Positions 7,785 through 15,332 of a stretch of 24,976 nt of DNA are shown in pieces. Location: contig JBGPJC010000055.1 in the NCBI GenBank assembly GCA_041485165.1, forward strand, positions 1-24,976, read 5' to 3'. Source of the DNA: JAAFGT01 sp041485165. GTDB lineage: Bacteria; Acidobacteriota; Terriglobia; Acidiferrales; UBA7541. Within the stretch, counting starts at the first letter, position 1, and each line of letters begins with the position of its first letter. A model generated the notes under the pieces. It saw only the letters and a list, made by a program, of their open reading frames with translations. It was not told the origin of the DNA and searched no databases. Made by a program: the position numbers and the translations under genes.

Positions 7785-8030
7785 ATGGCTAGCGTCGAAG
7801 AACGCGTGAAGCAGATCATCGTTGAGCAACTCGGAGTATCCGAGGAAGAAGTGACCCCCACGGCACATTTCGTGGACGACCTCGGCGCGGACTCGCTCGA
7901 CCAGGTCGAGTTGGTAATGGCGTTCGAGGAAGCCTTCGGGATCGACATCCCCGACGAGGACGCCGAAAAGATTCTTACCGTGAAAGACGCCAACGACTAC
8001 ATCAGCAAACAGTCGCAGACCAAGAAATAA
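7785..8030 (+). CDS. acpP: Acyl carrier protein
   Basis: Small acidic carrier of growing acyl chains in type II fatty acid synthesis; it also donates acyl groups to PlsX. It has 81 residues from the ATG at 7785. The attachment site for 4'-phosphopantetheine is S37 in DDLGADSLDQVELVMA. Four-helix ACP features surround it (N-terminal VEERVKQIIVEQLGV, C-terminal KILTVKDANDYI). A frame-compatible GTG at 7767 exists, but AGGGGG at 7771-7776 gives the ATG a proper ribosome-binding site 8 nt away. It is followed 39 bp later by fabF, the usual partner order. Confidence 0.97.
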   Translation: MASVEERVKQIIVEQLGVSEEEVTPTAHFVDDLGADSLDQVELVMAFEEAFGIDIPDEDAEKILTVKDANDYISKQSQTKK

Positions 8031-8069
8031 CCTCGCGGGTAGCCTGGACCGAAGCGGAGCGAATCCAAC

Positions 8070-9314
8070 TTGAGCCGACGAGTAGTCGTCACCGGCGTGG
8101 GACTCCTGTGCGGTTGTGGTATCGGCACGGAGCAGGTGTGGCAGAGCCTGCTGGCCGGCCGCAGCGGCATCGCCCCCATTTCCCATTTTGACTCCACGGC
8201 CTTCGACGTCAAGATCGCGGGAGAAGTGCGCGATTTCGACCCGCTGCAATGGGTGGAAAAGAAAGAAATCAAGAAAATGGGGCGCTTCATCCAGTTCGCC
8301 ATCGCTGCGGCGGACTTCGCCATGAAAATGGCGGCATTGAAAGTGACCGAGGAGAGCGCCGACCGCACGGGAGTCTATGTGGGTTCGGGCATCGGCGGGT
8401 TCGACGTCATCGAGCGCGAGCACTCCAAGCTGTTGAGCGGCGGGCCGGGAAAAATCTCGCCATTTTTTATCCCCGCCACCATCGTCAACCTCGCTGCCGG
8501 GCACATCTCCATCCGTCACGGCGCGCGTGGCCCGAATTCGGCCACAGCTACGGCCTGCTCGGCCTCGGCGCACGCCATCGGCGACGCCTTCAAGATTATC
8601 CAGCGCGAAGACGCCGACGTGATGATTTGCGGCGGCACGGAAGCCTCCATCACTCCCATGTGCGTGGGAGGCTTTGCGGCCATGCGCGCCTTATCCACGC
8701 GCAACGATGAGCCTGCCCGCGCCAGCCGGCCGTTTGACGCGCAGCGCGACGGCTTCGTGATCGGCGAGGGCGCGGGCATCCTGGTGCTGGAATCGCTCGA
8801 CACCGCGCGCCAGCGAGGCGCCAACATCATGGCGGAAGTTCTGGGATACGGCATGACCGGCGATGCGTTCCACATCACCCAGCCGACCGAGCACGGCGAT
8901 GGGGCTTTCCGGGTAATGCGGCGCACCATCGAGGATGCCAAGCTGACTCCTGAGCAGATTGACTACGTCAACGCCCACGGCACATCGACGCCGATCGGCG
9001 ACGCTATCGAGACCACCGCGCTCAAGCGCGCTTTCGGCGCGCACGCCCGCACGCTCCCGGTCAGCTCGACCAAGTCCATGACCGGCCATCTGCTGGGCGG
9101 CGCCGGAGGGCTCGAAGCGGGCATCTGCGTCCTGGCCCTGCGCGACCAGATTGTGCCGCCGACCATCAACCTGGAGAACCCCGACCCGCATTGCGACCTG
9201 GACTACGTGCCCAACCATGCGCGCAAGGCCGAGTTGCGCCACGTTCTTACCAATTCCTTCGGATTCGGCGGCACAAATGCCGCGCTGGTTTTCCGGCGCT
9301 GGGAAGAGAAGTAG
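8070..9314 (+). CDS. fabF: 3-oxoacyl-ACP synthase II
   Basis: Condenses malonyl-ACP with acyl-ACP (beta-ketoacyl synthase, KAS II) in fatty acid elongation. The 414-residue protein carries the complete thiolase-fold triad at the canonical positions: C163 (TACSASAHAIG), H303 (NAHGTSTPIGD) and H340 (KSMTGHLLGGAGG), with the final NSFGFGGTNAALVF. The start is TTG at 8070 (SRRVVVTGVG follows directly, as in other FabFs). A GAAGCGGAGCG purine stretch lies 8-18 nt upstream, and no ATG fits better. It pairs with acpP and completes the FAS II set of this window; fabH, fabZ and fabI are not here. Confidence 0.97.
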   Translation: MSRRVVVTGVGLLCGCGIGTEQVWQSLLAGRSGIAPISHFDSTAFDVKIAGEVRDFDPLQWVEKKEIKKMGRFIQFAIAAADFAMKMAALKVTEESADRTGVYVGSGIGGFDVIEREHSKLLSGGPGKISPFFIPATIVNLAAGHISIRHGARGPNSATATACSASAHAIGDAFKIIQREDADVMICGGTEASITPMCVGGFAAMRALSTRNDEPARASRPFDAQRDGFVIGEGAGILVLESLDTARQRGANIMAEVLGYGMTGDAFHITQPTEHGDGAFRVMRRTIEDAKLTPEQIDYVNAHGTSTPIGDAIETTALKRAFGAHARTLPVSSTKSMTGHLLGGAGGLEAGICVLALRDQIVPPTINLENPDPHCDLDYVPNHARKAELRHVLTNSFGFGGTNAALVFRRWEEK

Positions 9315-9392
9315 TTCCCTTGCGCCATTTCGAACAGATCCCGGGCGCATGACTCCGGCATGACCGCGTGCAGACCGTTGCGCCCGCGTGTC

Positions 9393-9398
9393 AGGAGG
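9393..9398 (+). promoter_or_regulatory. Ribosome-binding site deciding the etfB start
   Basis: A perfect AGGAGG sits 5 nt before the TTG at 9404. The alternative in-frame GTG at 9368 has no Shine-Dalgarno and would add 12 residues unlike any EtfB N-terminus. Confidence 0.85.
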
Positions 9399-9403
9399 AT
9401 TTC

Positions 9404-10174
9404 TTGAAGACCATCGTTTGCATCAAGCAGGTGCCCGCCAAGGACGCGCCACTGGCCATGGTGGAAGGCGGGGCGTGGATCCGCGAGACCGATATCGGCT
9501 TCGAGATGAATGAGCCGGACAGCTATGCGCTGGAAGAAGCCCTGCGGCTGAAGGAGAAGCACGGCGGCGAGGTGGTCGCGCTCTCGCTGGGGCCAGAGCG
9601 CTCCAAGCAGGCCATCAAAGAAGCGCTGGCCAAGGGCGCAGAGCGCGGTATCCACATCGCCGACGAGCGCTTCTTCGAACTTGATCCGCTGGGCGCGGCG
9701 CGCACCCTGGCCGAGGCCATCGCGCGGGAAAAGCCTGACCTGGTCCTCACGGGCTTGCAGAGCGACGACCACGGTTTTGGCCAGACCGGCGTGCTGCTGG
9801 CCGAATTGCTCGGACTGCCGCATGCCACCATCATTATGCACATTGAGGTGCTGGACGGGCACATGAAGCTGAAACGCGAGCTGGAGGCCGGATGGTTTCA
9901 ATGGGTCGAGCTGCCGCTGCCCGCGGTGCTCTCCGTCCAGTCGGGGATCAACAAAGTGCGCTACGCCACGCTGAAGGGCATCATGGCGGCGAAGAAAAAA
10001 GAGATTGCCGTGCTCACCCGCGCCGACCTGGGCGTGCAGAGCGCGCCCACGCAGCGCATCGCGCGCATCTACGTGCCGCAGAAGAGCAAGAAGACGGAGA
10101 TGCTCACCGGCACAGCCAAAGAAGTGGCGGCCAAGCTGGTGGAAAAATTGAAACACGAAGCGCGGGTGCTGTAG
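9404..10174 (+). CDS. etfB: Electron transfer flavoprotein beta subunit
   Basis: Small subunit of the ETF heterodimer, which takes electrons from acyl-CoA dehydrogenases and passes them to ETF:quinone oxidoreductase. It has 256 residues from TTG 9404, beginning with the typical KTIVCIKQVP. Other family marks are EMNEPDSYALEEALRLKE, the nucleotide-binding DLVLTGLQSDDHGFGQTG region (about residues 115-130) and LPAVLSVQSGINKVRYATLKGI. The AMP-site region resembles housekeeping (group I) EtfB rather than bifurcating FixA, but this is not decisive without alignment. etfA follows after 23 bp, and ETF-QO is encoded about 550 bp further on. Confidence 0.95.
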   Translation: MKTIVCIKQVPAKDAPLAMVEGGAWIRETDIGFEMNEPDSYALEEALRLKEKHGGEVVALSLGPERSKQAIKEALAKGAERGIHIADERFFELDPLGAARTLAEAIAREKPDLVLTGLQSDDHGFGQTGVLLAELLGLPHATIIMHIEVLDGHMKLKRELEAGWFQWVELPLPAVLSVQSGINKVRYATLKGIMAAKKKEIAVLTRADLGVQSAPTQRIARIYVPQKSKKTEMLTGTAKEVAAKLVEKLKHEARVL

Positions 10175-10197
10175 CGCTCGCAAGCGGGATAAATGTG

Positions 10198-11187
10198 ATG
10201 AAAATCCTCCTGGTCACCGAACAGCGCGAAGGGCAGTGGAACCGCACCAGCTTTGAGACCCTCGCCGCGGCACAACAGATTGCGGCGGACACCGGCGGAA
10301 GCCTGGCCGCCGCAGTGGTGGGGAAGGGCATTGGCGCGCTGGCGAGCGAGCTGGCGGGTTTGCAGCTTGCCCAGGTGCACACCGTCGAGCACGACCTGCT
10401 CGAGAGATACACTCCCGACGGTTACACGCTTGCTCTTCGCCAGCTCATCGAGCAGACCAAGCCCGACCTGGTGCTCTTCCCGCACACTTACCAGGTGCGC
10501 GACTTCGCGCCCAAGCTGGCCGCCTCGTGCGGACGCGGAATGATTGCCGACTGCGTCGGCTACCGCAACGAAGGCGGGCAACTTGTGTTCGTGCGGCAAA
10601 TGTTTCAAGGCAAGAGCGCGGCGGACGTTACGTTTCAAGGCGATGCTCCGTGGTTTGCCAGTTTTCAGGCGGGTGCATTTCGCAGCGACCTGGTAAAGCC
10701 GAACGCCGGAGGGAAAGCGCCGGTCGCGGCCGCCGCCGTGGATTTGAAGCCGGAACAGATCCGCACCAAGCCGCTGGAGTTATTCCGCGAAGCGAAGCAA
10801 GCCGTGGATCTGACCCAGGCGCCGATCATTGTGGCCATCGGGCGCGGCATCAAGGACCCCGCGAATATCCCGCAAGCCGAAAAGCTCGCCGCGCTGCTGG
10901 GCGGGGAGCTTGCTGCGTCGCGGCCCATTTGCGATGAAGGCTGGCTGCCCATGGAGCGGCAAATCGGCAGCTCGGGCCAGACCGTCGCGCCCAAGCTGTA
11001 TCTGGCGTTGGGGATCAGCGGAGCGATCCAGCACGTGGTGGGGATGAAAGGCTCGCGGACGATTGTGGCCATCAACAAGGACGCCAACGCGCCCATCTTC
11101 GAAGTGGCCGATTACGGAATCGTCGGCGACATCTTCGAAATCATGCCCGCGCTCATCGAAGTGCTGGAAAAAGCCAAGGCATCGTAG
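10198..11187 (+). CDS. etfA: Electron transfer flavoprotein alpha subunit
   Basis: FAD-carrying large subunit of ETF. It has 329 residues from the ATG at 10198 (MKILLVTEQREGQWNRTSFE). The frame is open further upstream to 9892, but that stretch overlaps etfB and is Arg/His-rich shadow sequence. The C-terminal FAD domain is clear: GRGIKDPANIPQAEKLA (about residues 217-233), SRPICDEGWLPMERQIG, then GSSGQTVAPKLYLALGISGA (about 256-275) and DANAPIFEVADYGIVGD. The TAG stop lies inside the left arm of a 15-bp inverted repeat (11184-11240). It forms an operon with etfB; the spacing of 23 bp has only a weak AAGCGGG Shine-Dalgarno. Confidence 0.95.
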   Translation: MKILLVTEQREGQWNRTSFETLAAAQQIAADTGGSLAAAVVGKGIGALASELAGLQLAQVHTVEHDLLERYTPDGYTLALRQLIEQTKPDLVLFPHTYQVRDFAPKLAASCGRGMIADCVGYRNEGGQLVFVRQMFQGKSAADVTFQGDAPWFASFQAGAFRSDLVKPNAGGKAPVAAAAVDLKPEQIRTKPLELFREAKQAVDLTQAPIIVAIGRGIKDPANIPQAEKLAALLGGELAASRPICDEGWLPMERQIGSSGQTVAPKLYLALGISGAIQHVVGMKGSRTIVAINKDANAPIFEVADYGIVGDIFEIMPALIEVLEKAKAS

Positions 11188-11240
11188 GGGCGGGTTTACC
11201 GCGCCCCACGCCGCGACGGGCGGGATAAACCCGCCCCTAC
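11184..11240. repeat. REP-like inverted repeat at the etfA 3' end (possible terminator)
   Basis: GTAGGGGCGGGTTTA (11184-11198) and its exact complement TAAACCCGCCCCTAC (11226-11240) form a perfect 15-bp stem around a 27-nt GC-rich loop. It overlaps the etfA stop codon. The GTAGGGGCGGGTTT sequence resembles dispersed palindromic units common in some GC-rich bacterial genomes (inference from memory). It could fold in etfA mRNA and act as a 3'-end stabiliser or attenuator, although no U-tract follows. Confidence 0.65.
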
Positions 11241-11287
11241 GCAACTGATCATGACGGAACGACAGCTATGAATTTGACACCGCGGTG

Positions 11288-11575
11288 TCAGGCGAATTGG
11301 AGGCGCTTGAGCTTGATTCGGCCAGTGCGGACGTGCGCGAGGTCATAGTGCGCCTGCTGCGTAAGCCAGCTCGCGGCACTTCCGCCGAAGACTTGGGAGA
11401 GCCGAACGGCCATCTCCGGAGAAATCCCGCGCTTCTCGTTGACCAGTTCCGAGAGTGTAGTGCGAGTGACGCCGAGAGCCTCGGCGGCCTGCGTAATGGT
11501 CAACCCCGAAGGCTCGATGCACTGGCGCAGCACAAAGCCCCCGGGATGTGGCGGATTATTCATGGACCGGATCAT
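11288..11575 (-). CDS. higA: HigA-family antitoxin (XRE helix-turn-helix), no toxin partner seen
   Basis: A 95-residue DNA-binding antitoxin of the HigA/VapI type. It starts NNPPHPGGFVLRQCIEPSGL, followed by the XRE helix-turn-helix LTITQAAEALGVTRTTLSEL (about residues 25-44), NEKRGISPEMAVRLSQVFGG and SWLTQQAHYDLA, all hallmarks of the family. The start may be 11575 or the second Met at 11563; neither has a clear Shine-Dalgarno. In a normal higBA pair the toxin (about 90 residues) lies directly upstream, but only about 155 bp separate this gene from the divergent ETF-QO start, and no RelE/HigB-like sequence was seen in the minus-strand frames there. It is therefore an orphan or the remnant of a toxin-antitoxin pair, and may act as a plain repressor. 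It lies on the strand opposite its neighbours. Confidence 0.88.
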   Translation of the reverse strand: MIRSMNNPPHPGGFVLRQCIEPSGLTITQAAEALGVTRTTLSELVNEKRGISPEMAVRLSQVFGGSAASWLTQQAHYDLAHVRTGRIKLKRLQFA

Positions 11576-11584
11576 CTCAAGCCG

Positions 11585-11611
11585 TAATGCGTCATGTAAC
11601 GCATGTCATTA
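11585..11611. promoter_or_regulatory. Palindromic candidate operator for HigA
   Basis: ATGCGT (11587-11592) and ACGCAT (11599-11604) flank a 6-nt centre, and TAATG (11585) / CATTA (11607-11611) extend the symmetry with a 2-nt offset. The site lies about 10 bp upstream of the higA start, where XRE antitoxins usually bind to repress themselves. Binding is inferred from position and symmetry only. Confidence 0.45.
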
Positions 11612-11694
11612 TTCCACTGGTGGATGGGGTGGTACAAGCGCAGATGGGTTTGCAACCCAGCAAGCTGGGGAACCGGCCCACAGTCAGAAATGCC

Positions 11695-11712
11695 CCGCCT
11701 GTGAAGAGGCGG
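11695..11712 (+). other. GC hairpin upstream of ETF-QO
   Basis: CCGCCT (11695-11700) and AGGCGG (11707-11712) form a 6-bp stem with a 6-nt loop, 19 bp before the GTG start of ETF-QO. A -10-like TAAAAT follows at 11720-11725, which would place transcription start at or next to the GTG. If so, the hairpin is outside the mRNA and may be a protein site instead. Confidence 0.3.
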
Positions 11713-11731
11713 ACTGCAGTAAAATATCCAG

Positions 11732-13390
11732 GTGGCGACGCCGCGGGAAACACTGGAAGCGGACGTATTAATCATCGGCGGGGGGCCGGCGGGCCTCTCC
11801 TGCGCGCTGCACCTATCCAACCTGATCACTAAGCACAACCAGTCCGGCGGCAAGCCGGAGCTCTCCGCTGAAAACATCTACGTGCTCGAGAAAGGCCGCG
11901 AGCTGGGAGCGCACCAGCTCTCCGGGGCGATCATGGACCCGCGCGGGCTCAGCGAGCTGGTGCCGGATTTCGAGAAGACCGCGCCACTCGATACGCCGGT
12001 TACCGATGATGCCGCGTTCCTTTTCACCTCGAAGAACGCCTTCCGCTTTCCTATCACGCCGCCGCCGTTCAAGAACAAAGGCAATTATGTGGTCAGCCTG
12101 AGCAAGCTGACCAAGTGGCTGGGCGGGCTGGTGGAAAAATCGGGCGTCAACCTGTTCACCGCGTTTGCCGGGGCCAGCCTGATTTACGAAGGCGAAGGCA
12201 TCGCCGGGGTGATCACTGACGACAAGGGCGTAGACAAGAACGGCAAGCCCAAGTCGAACTTCACGGCGGGCTACGAATTGCGCTCCAAAGTGACCGTGCT
12301 GGCCGAAGGGGCGCGCGGCTCGCTGACCAAGCAGCTCGTCAGCCGCTTCAAGCTGGACAACCTGAACCCGCAAACTTATGGAATCGGGGTCAAGGAGCTC
12401 TGGGAAGTTCCTGAAGGGCGCATCCAGCCTGGCTTTGTGGCCCACACGCTGGGCTGGCCGATGCCGACGGACATTTACGGCGGTGGCTGGATCTACGGGA
12501 TGCAGAACAAACGCGTCTCGATCGGCCTGGTAGTGGGCCTGGAGTACGCCGATCCGTTTTTTGATCCCCACGAAGCGTTTCAGAAGTTCAAGACGCATCC
12601 TTTTTTGCGCCGCATCCTCGAGGGCGGCAAGCTGGTGCGTTACGGCGCGAAAACCATCCCCGAAGGCGGCTGGTATTCGATGCCGCGCACGTACGTGGAT
12701 GGCGGGCTGATTATCGGCGATTCGGCGAGCTTTCTCGATTCACAAAAGCTGAAAGGCATCCACCTGGCCATCAAGAGCGGGATGCTCGCCGCGGAAACCA
12801 CTTTCGAGGCGTTGTGCAAGGGCGACACATCGGCGAAAACACTCGCGGCTTTTCCTCGGCGCGTCGAGGAAAGCTGGGCCAAGAAACAGCTCTGGTCGGT
12901 GCGCAATTTCCACCAGGGCTTTCAGTACGGGCTATACGGCGGGCTGTTCCACGCCGCCTTCCAGCAGTTCAGCGGAGGCCGCGGCCTGGTGGATCCGATG
13001 CACGTCCACCCCGGACACGAGGCTTATCAGAAGTTGAACGGGCGGCGCGCGCCCGCGGAACGATTCAAGGGCGACGGCAAGCTCACCTTTGACCGGCTCA
13101 CCGACGTCTACCACTCCGGCACGCGCCACGACGACGATGAGCCCTGCCACCTGGTAGTATCCGACCCCAGCATCTGCGCGGACCAATGCGTCCGTGAGTA
13201 CGGCAACCCCTGCCAGTATTTTTGTCCCGCGGCGGTCTACGAGATGACCGCGGAGCGCGGGGAAAATAAACTGAAGATCAACGCGGCAAACTGCGTCCAC
13301 TGCAAGACCTGCGACATCATGGACCCCTACCAGATCATCAACTGGGTGGTCCCGGAAGGCGGGGGCGGGCCCAACTACGAAGGGATGTAA
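11732..13390 (+). CDS. Electron transfer flavoprotein:ubiquinone oxidoreductase (ETF-QO)
   Basis: Membrane-associated FAD/[4Fe-4S] enzyme that oxidises reduced ETF and reduces quinone, linking fatty-acid and amino-acid oxidation to the respiratory chain. It has 552 residues, the usual length. The N-terminal FAD fold shows DVLIIGGGPAGLSCALHL (about 11-28). The second FAD segment is GGLIIGDSASFLD. The cluster ligands are C498 (CPAAVYEM) plus C521, C524 and C527 (NCVHCKTCDIMDP), followed by the strongly conserved INWVVPEGGGGPNYEGM end. GTG 11732 is chosen because the FAD motif follows at the normal distance; there is no Shine-Dalgarno, and a leaderless transcript is possible. It works with EtfBA encoded just upstream. 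The 3' end overlaps the convergent gene by 16 bp. Confidence 0.95.
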   Translation: MATPRETLEADVLIIGGGPAGLSCALHLSNLITKHNQSGGKPELSAENIYVLEKGRELGAHQLSGAIMDPRGLSELVPDFEKTAPLDTPVTDDAAFLFTSKNAFRFPITPPPFKNKGNYVVSLSKLTKWLGGLVEKSGVNLFTAFAGASLIYEGEGIAGVITDDKGVDKNGKPKSNFTAGYELRSKVTVLAEGARGSLTKQLVSRFKLDNLNPQTYGIGVKELWEVPEGRIQPGFVAHTLGWPMPTDIYGGGWIYGMQNKRVSIGLVVGLEYADPFFDPHEAFQKFKTHPFLRRILEGGKLVRYGAKTIPEGGWYSMPRTYVDGGLIIGDSASFLDSQKLKGIHLAIKSGMLAAETTFEALCKGDTSAKTLAAFPRRVEESWAKKQLWSVRNFHQGFQYGLYGGLFHAAFQQFSGGRGLVDPMHVHPGHEAYQKLNGRRAPAERFKGDGKLTFDRLTDVYHSGTRHDDDEPCHLVVSDPSICADQCVREYGNPCQYFCPAAVYEMTAERGENKLKINAANCVHCKTCDIMDPYQIINWVVPEGGGGPNYEGM

Positions 13391-14472
13391 GGCGATTCCA
13401 CAAAGCGGCCAGCTTGCTTCGGCTCATTCTTAGATTTTCCACCAAACAAGCGGCGGAAGAAATTGGCTACGCGCGCGCCGAAACCTGGCTTCTTCGCCGC
13501 AGCCTGCGCGGGATCACTCTGCTTCGCGACCGTAACCGGAGGCGGTGACACGGGCGGCGTGACCTGCCCGGTGAAGACCGTGCTCGATTCGACGCGCACC
13601 TCGCGCAGGAGTTGAATGCTCTCCGGGCTCGGCAGGGGCGGCGCCGGCGAGCCAGCATTAAAGGTGAGCGGCGGCATGACCACTTTCCAGATGGGCAGAT
13701 CTTTCGCCGGCTCTTCTTTTTTCTCAACATCTTTCTCAAAATCCGGCCCGGCCGGTGGCGGATTGTCCGTACGCACGCCGGTCTCAACTCGAACTTCCGG
13801 TTGTGGAGTGCGGCGAGGGGCCGAAAGCGCGCTGCACAGGCAAGCCTGAGGGGTCTCGGTGATGGAATCGAGATGTCCGTCGCTCAGGGCGGCCTCGACG
13901 TTCTGCGGAACCACAATGGTCTCATTGCCGAACTGCTGCTGAATGCGCACCGCGCCGCGCTTGGCGTAGATGCACATCTTGCCGGTCTCTGCGAGACCTA
14001 CCAGGATTTCATCTGCCGGCGCCTCGCGGCTCTCCGACGATGTTACCAGCGGCTTCGACGCTTGCCCGGCCACAGGCGTCAAAACGATCTGTGGCGTGTA
14101 AATGGAGAGCGCCAGCGGGTTATTGAGGCGGGCCTGGACCTGGCCGAAATCGAGCGCGAGCGTCAGGCTGGTGCCCGAACGCAGCAAGGTGAACCGCGCC
14201 GGGCCACACACGCCGATCTCTCCGCCCCCGGTCAGCTCGATCCGCGCGCTTCCCGAGCGCACGGTGACCTCGGCTCCGCTGGCCAGCGGCGCCGAGCTGC
14301 GGCCTTTGGCGAGCTCCCGGATTGCCTGGCCCTTCACAGCTACATCGTCGCCTTCGATCAGTCCGACGGGTTCGGTGGCAGTCTGCGCGCCGGCGACTCC
14401 CGCCAGCAAGCCGAAGAGAAGCCCGCCGAGCAGGCCATAAGAGCAAATGCGCCGGAGAGGAGGGAGAGTCAT
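13375..14472 (-). CDS. Exported FecR-like domain protein, function unknown
   Basis: 365 residues from the ATG at 14472. An in-frame ATG at 14511 lies within the likely promoter and would precede the signal peptide by 13 residues. Residues 1-29 are a Sec signal (LPPLRRICSYGLLGG, then a hydrophobic run to GVAGA|Q). Residues about 40-200 resemble a FecR-type beta domain (GAEVTVRSGSARIELTGGGE, LDFGQVQARLN, GAVRIQQQFG). From about 225 the chain is proline- and lysine-rich and apparently disordered, ending in a basic stretch (GARVANFFRRLFGGKSKN). No sigma factor or TonB receptor is adjacent, so the classical FecR role in signalling is not supported. A periplasmic or outer-surface role is more likely, but unknown. 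It is divergent from the acyltransferase gene and convergent with ETF-QO. Confidence 0.7.
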   Translation of the reverse strand: MTLPPLRRICSYGLLGGLLFGLLAGVAGAQTATEPVGLIEGDDVAVKGQAIRELAKGRSSAPLASGAEVTVRSGSARIELTGGGEIGVCGPARFTLLRSGTSLTLALDFGQVQARLNNPLALSIYTPQIVLTPVAGQASKPLVTSSESREAPADEILVGLAETGKMCIYAKRGAVRIQQQFGNETIVVPQNVEAALSDGHLDSITETPQACLCSALSAPRRTPQPEVRVETGVRTDNPPPAGPDFEKDVEKKEEPAKDLPIWKVVMPPLTFNAGSPAPPLPSPESIQLLREVRVESSTVFTGQVTPPVSPPPVTVAKQSDPAQAAAKKPGFGARVANFFRRLFGGKSKNEPKQAGRFVESPYIPS

Positions 14473-14510
14473 CGGAAACAGCTCGAACGCCACACGCAGG
14501 CGGCGCAACA

Positions 14511-14520
14511 TATACTATAC
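14511..14520. promoter_or_regulatory. Shared -10 region of a divergent promoter
   Basis: TATACTATA is a near-symmetric AT-rich block that reads as TATACT on + and TATAGT on -. It sits 9-14 nt before the ATG of the acyltransferase (14525), implying little or no leader, and about 40 nt before the FecR-like ATG (14472) on the other strand. No good -35 element is seen for either direction. Confidence 0.45.
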
Positions 14521-14524
14521 GGCG

Positions 14525-15307
14525 ATGAGCGATCCGGCCAGCCCCGCGGGCGCAGAGCAGCGGGAAGAACAGCGCGGCGTCCACTACGACACTCGTCTGC
14601 CTGAATACAGCCGCTGGCGCCGGATGCAAGTCCCGGTCATCGCCGCTGCGGTCTACGGCTTCGTCCGCGCCATTGGGCCGACGCTGCGCTACGAAGTGAT
14701 GGGCTGGCAGCACGCCGAGCGCGTCTACGCCGCGGGGCAGAGAATCATCTGGCCGTTCTGGCACAGTTGCATTGTGCCGGTTTTGTGGTGGGCGCGAGAC
14801 CGCGGCATCGTGGTGATGAACAGCACCAACTTCGACGGGCAGTGGACGCGGCGGGTGATCGAGCGGCTGGGCTACGGCACGGCGCAAGGCAGCTCGACGC
14901 GCGGCGGCCTGCGCGGCCTGGCAGTGATGGCGCAGCGGCTGGCGGAGGGCCGTGATGCCGGCTTCACGATTGACGGGCCGCGCGGCCCGCGCTACATCGC
15001 CAAGCCCGGCCCGGCGATGCTCGCTCGCCGCAGCGGGTGCCCCATCATCGCTTTTCATGCGGGGGTGGAAAACGCCACGACGCTGGAGAACACCTGGGAC
15101 CACTTCCGGGTGCCGCACCCCTTCTCCCGCGCCATCCTCTTCTTTGCTCCGCCGATATACGTTCCTAGGGACGCCAACCGTGAGCAATTAGAAGAGAAGC
15201 ACGCTGAGATGCAGGCCGCGCTCGAGCGCGTACGCGACGTTTCCGAGGGATGGTTTGAGTTAACGTCTGCTGAGAGAGATAAACTTCGCGCAGAATGGAA
15301 TCGGTGA
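14525..15307 (+). CDS. Lysophospholipid acyltransferase-like protein (DUF374)
   Basis: 260 residues from ATG 14525. The frame is open to 14447, but that upstream part reads through the promoter and is Arg-rich filler. It resembles DUF374/LPLAT proteins, which are membrane-associated acyltransferases related to LpxL and PlsC: IIWPFWHSCIVPVLWW (catalytic-type His in FWHS, about residue 80), VVMNSTNFDGQWTRRVIERL, then FTIDGPRGPRYIAKPG and MLARRSGCPIIAFHAG. The substrate is unknown; transfer of a fatty acid to a lipid A-type or lysolipid acceptor is the family expectation. A weak hydrophobic segment lies near residues 38-52. It would use acyl chains from the FAS II genes at the left of the window, but it is transcribed separately. 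Confidence 0.87.
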   Translation: MSDPASPAGAEQREEQRGVHYDTRLPEYSRWRRMQVPVIAAAVYGFVRAIGPTLRYEVMGWQHAERVYAAGQRIIWPFWHSCIVPVLWWARDRGIVVMNSTNFDGQWTRRVIERLGYGTAQGSSTRGGLRGLAVMAQRLAEGRDAGFTIDGPRGPRYIAKPGPAMLARRSGCPIIAFHAGVENATTLENTWDHFRVPHPFSRAILFFAPPIYVPRDANREQLEEKHAEMQAALERVRDVSEGWFELTSAERDKLRAEWNR

Positions 15308-15332
15308 GTGGGCGCTGGAGCCGAAGGCGGCA

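Noticed and set aside
11645..11659. TGGGTTTGCAACCCA hairpin considered as part of a tRNA
   Set aside because: The loop is only 3 nt, and no acceptor, D or T arms with conserved GGTTC bases could be assembled around it.
11572..11877. Minus-strand frame ending in an ATGA overlap with higA, considered as the missing HigB toxin
   Set aside because: The overlap looks like translational coupling, but the sequence shows no HigB/RelE motifs and most of it runs antisense through the conserved ETF-QO N-terminus.
13612..14604. Plus-strand frame of 330 residues opposite the FecR-like gene
   Set aside because: Overlaps a signal-peptide-bearing minus-strand gene and the start of the acyltransferase gene. 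Its product is Arg-rich with no motif.
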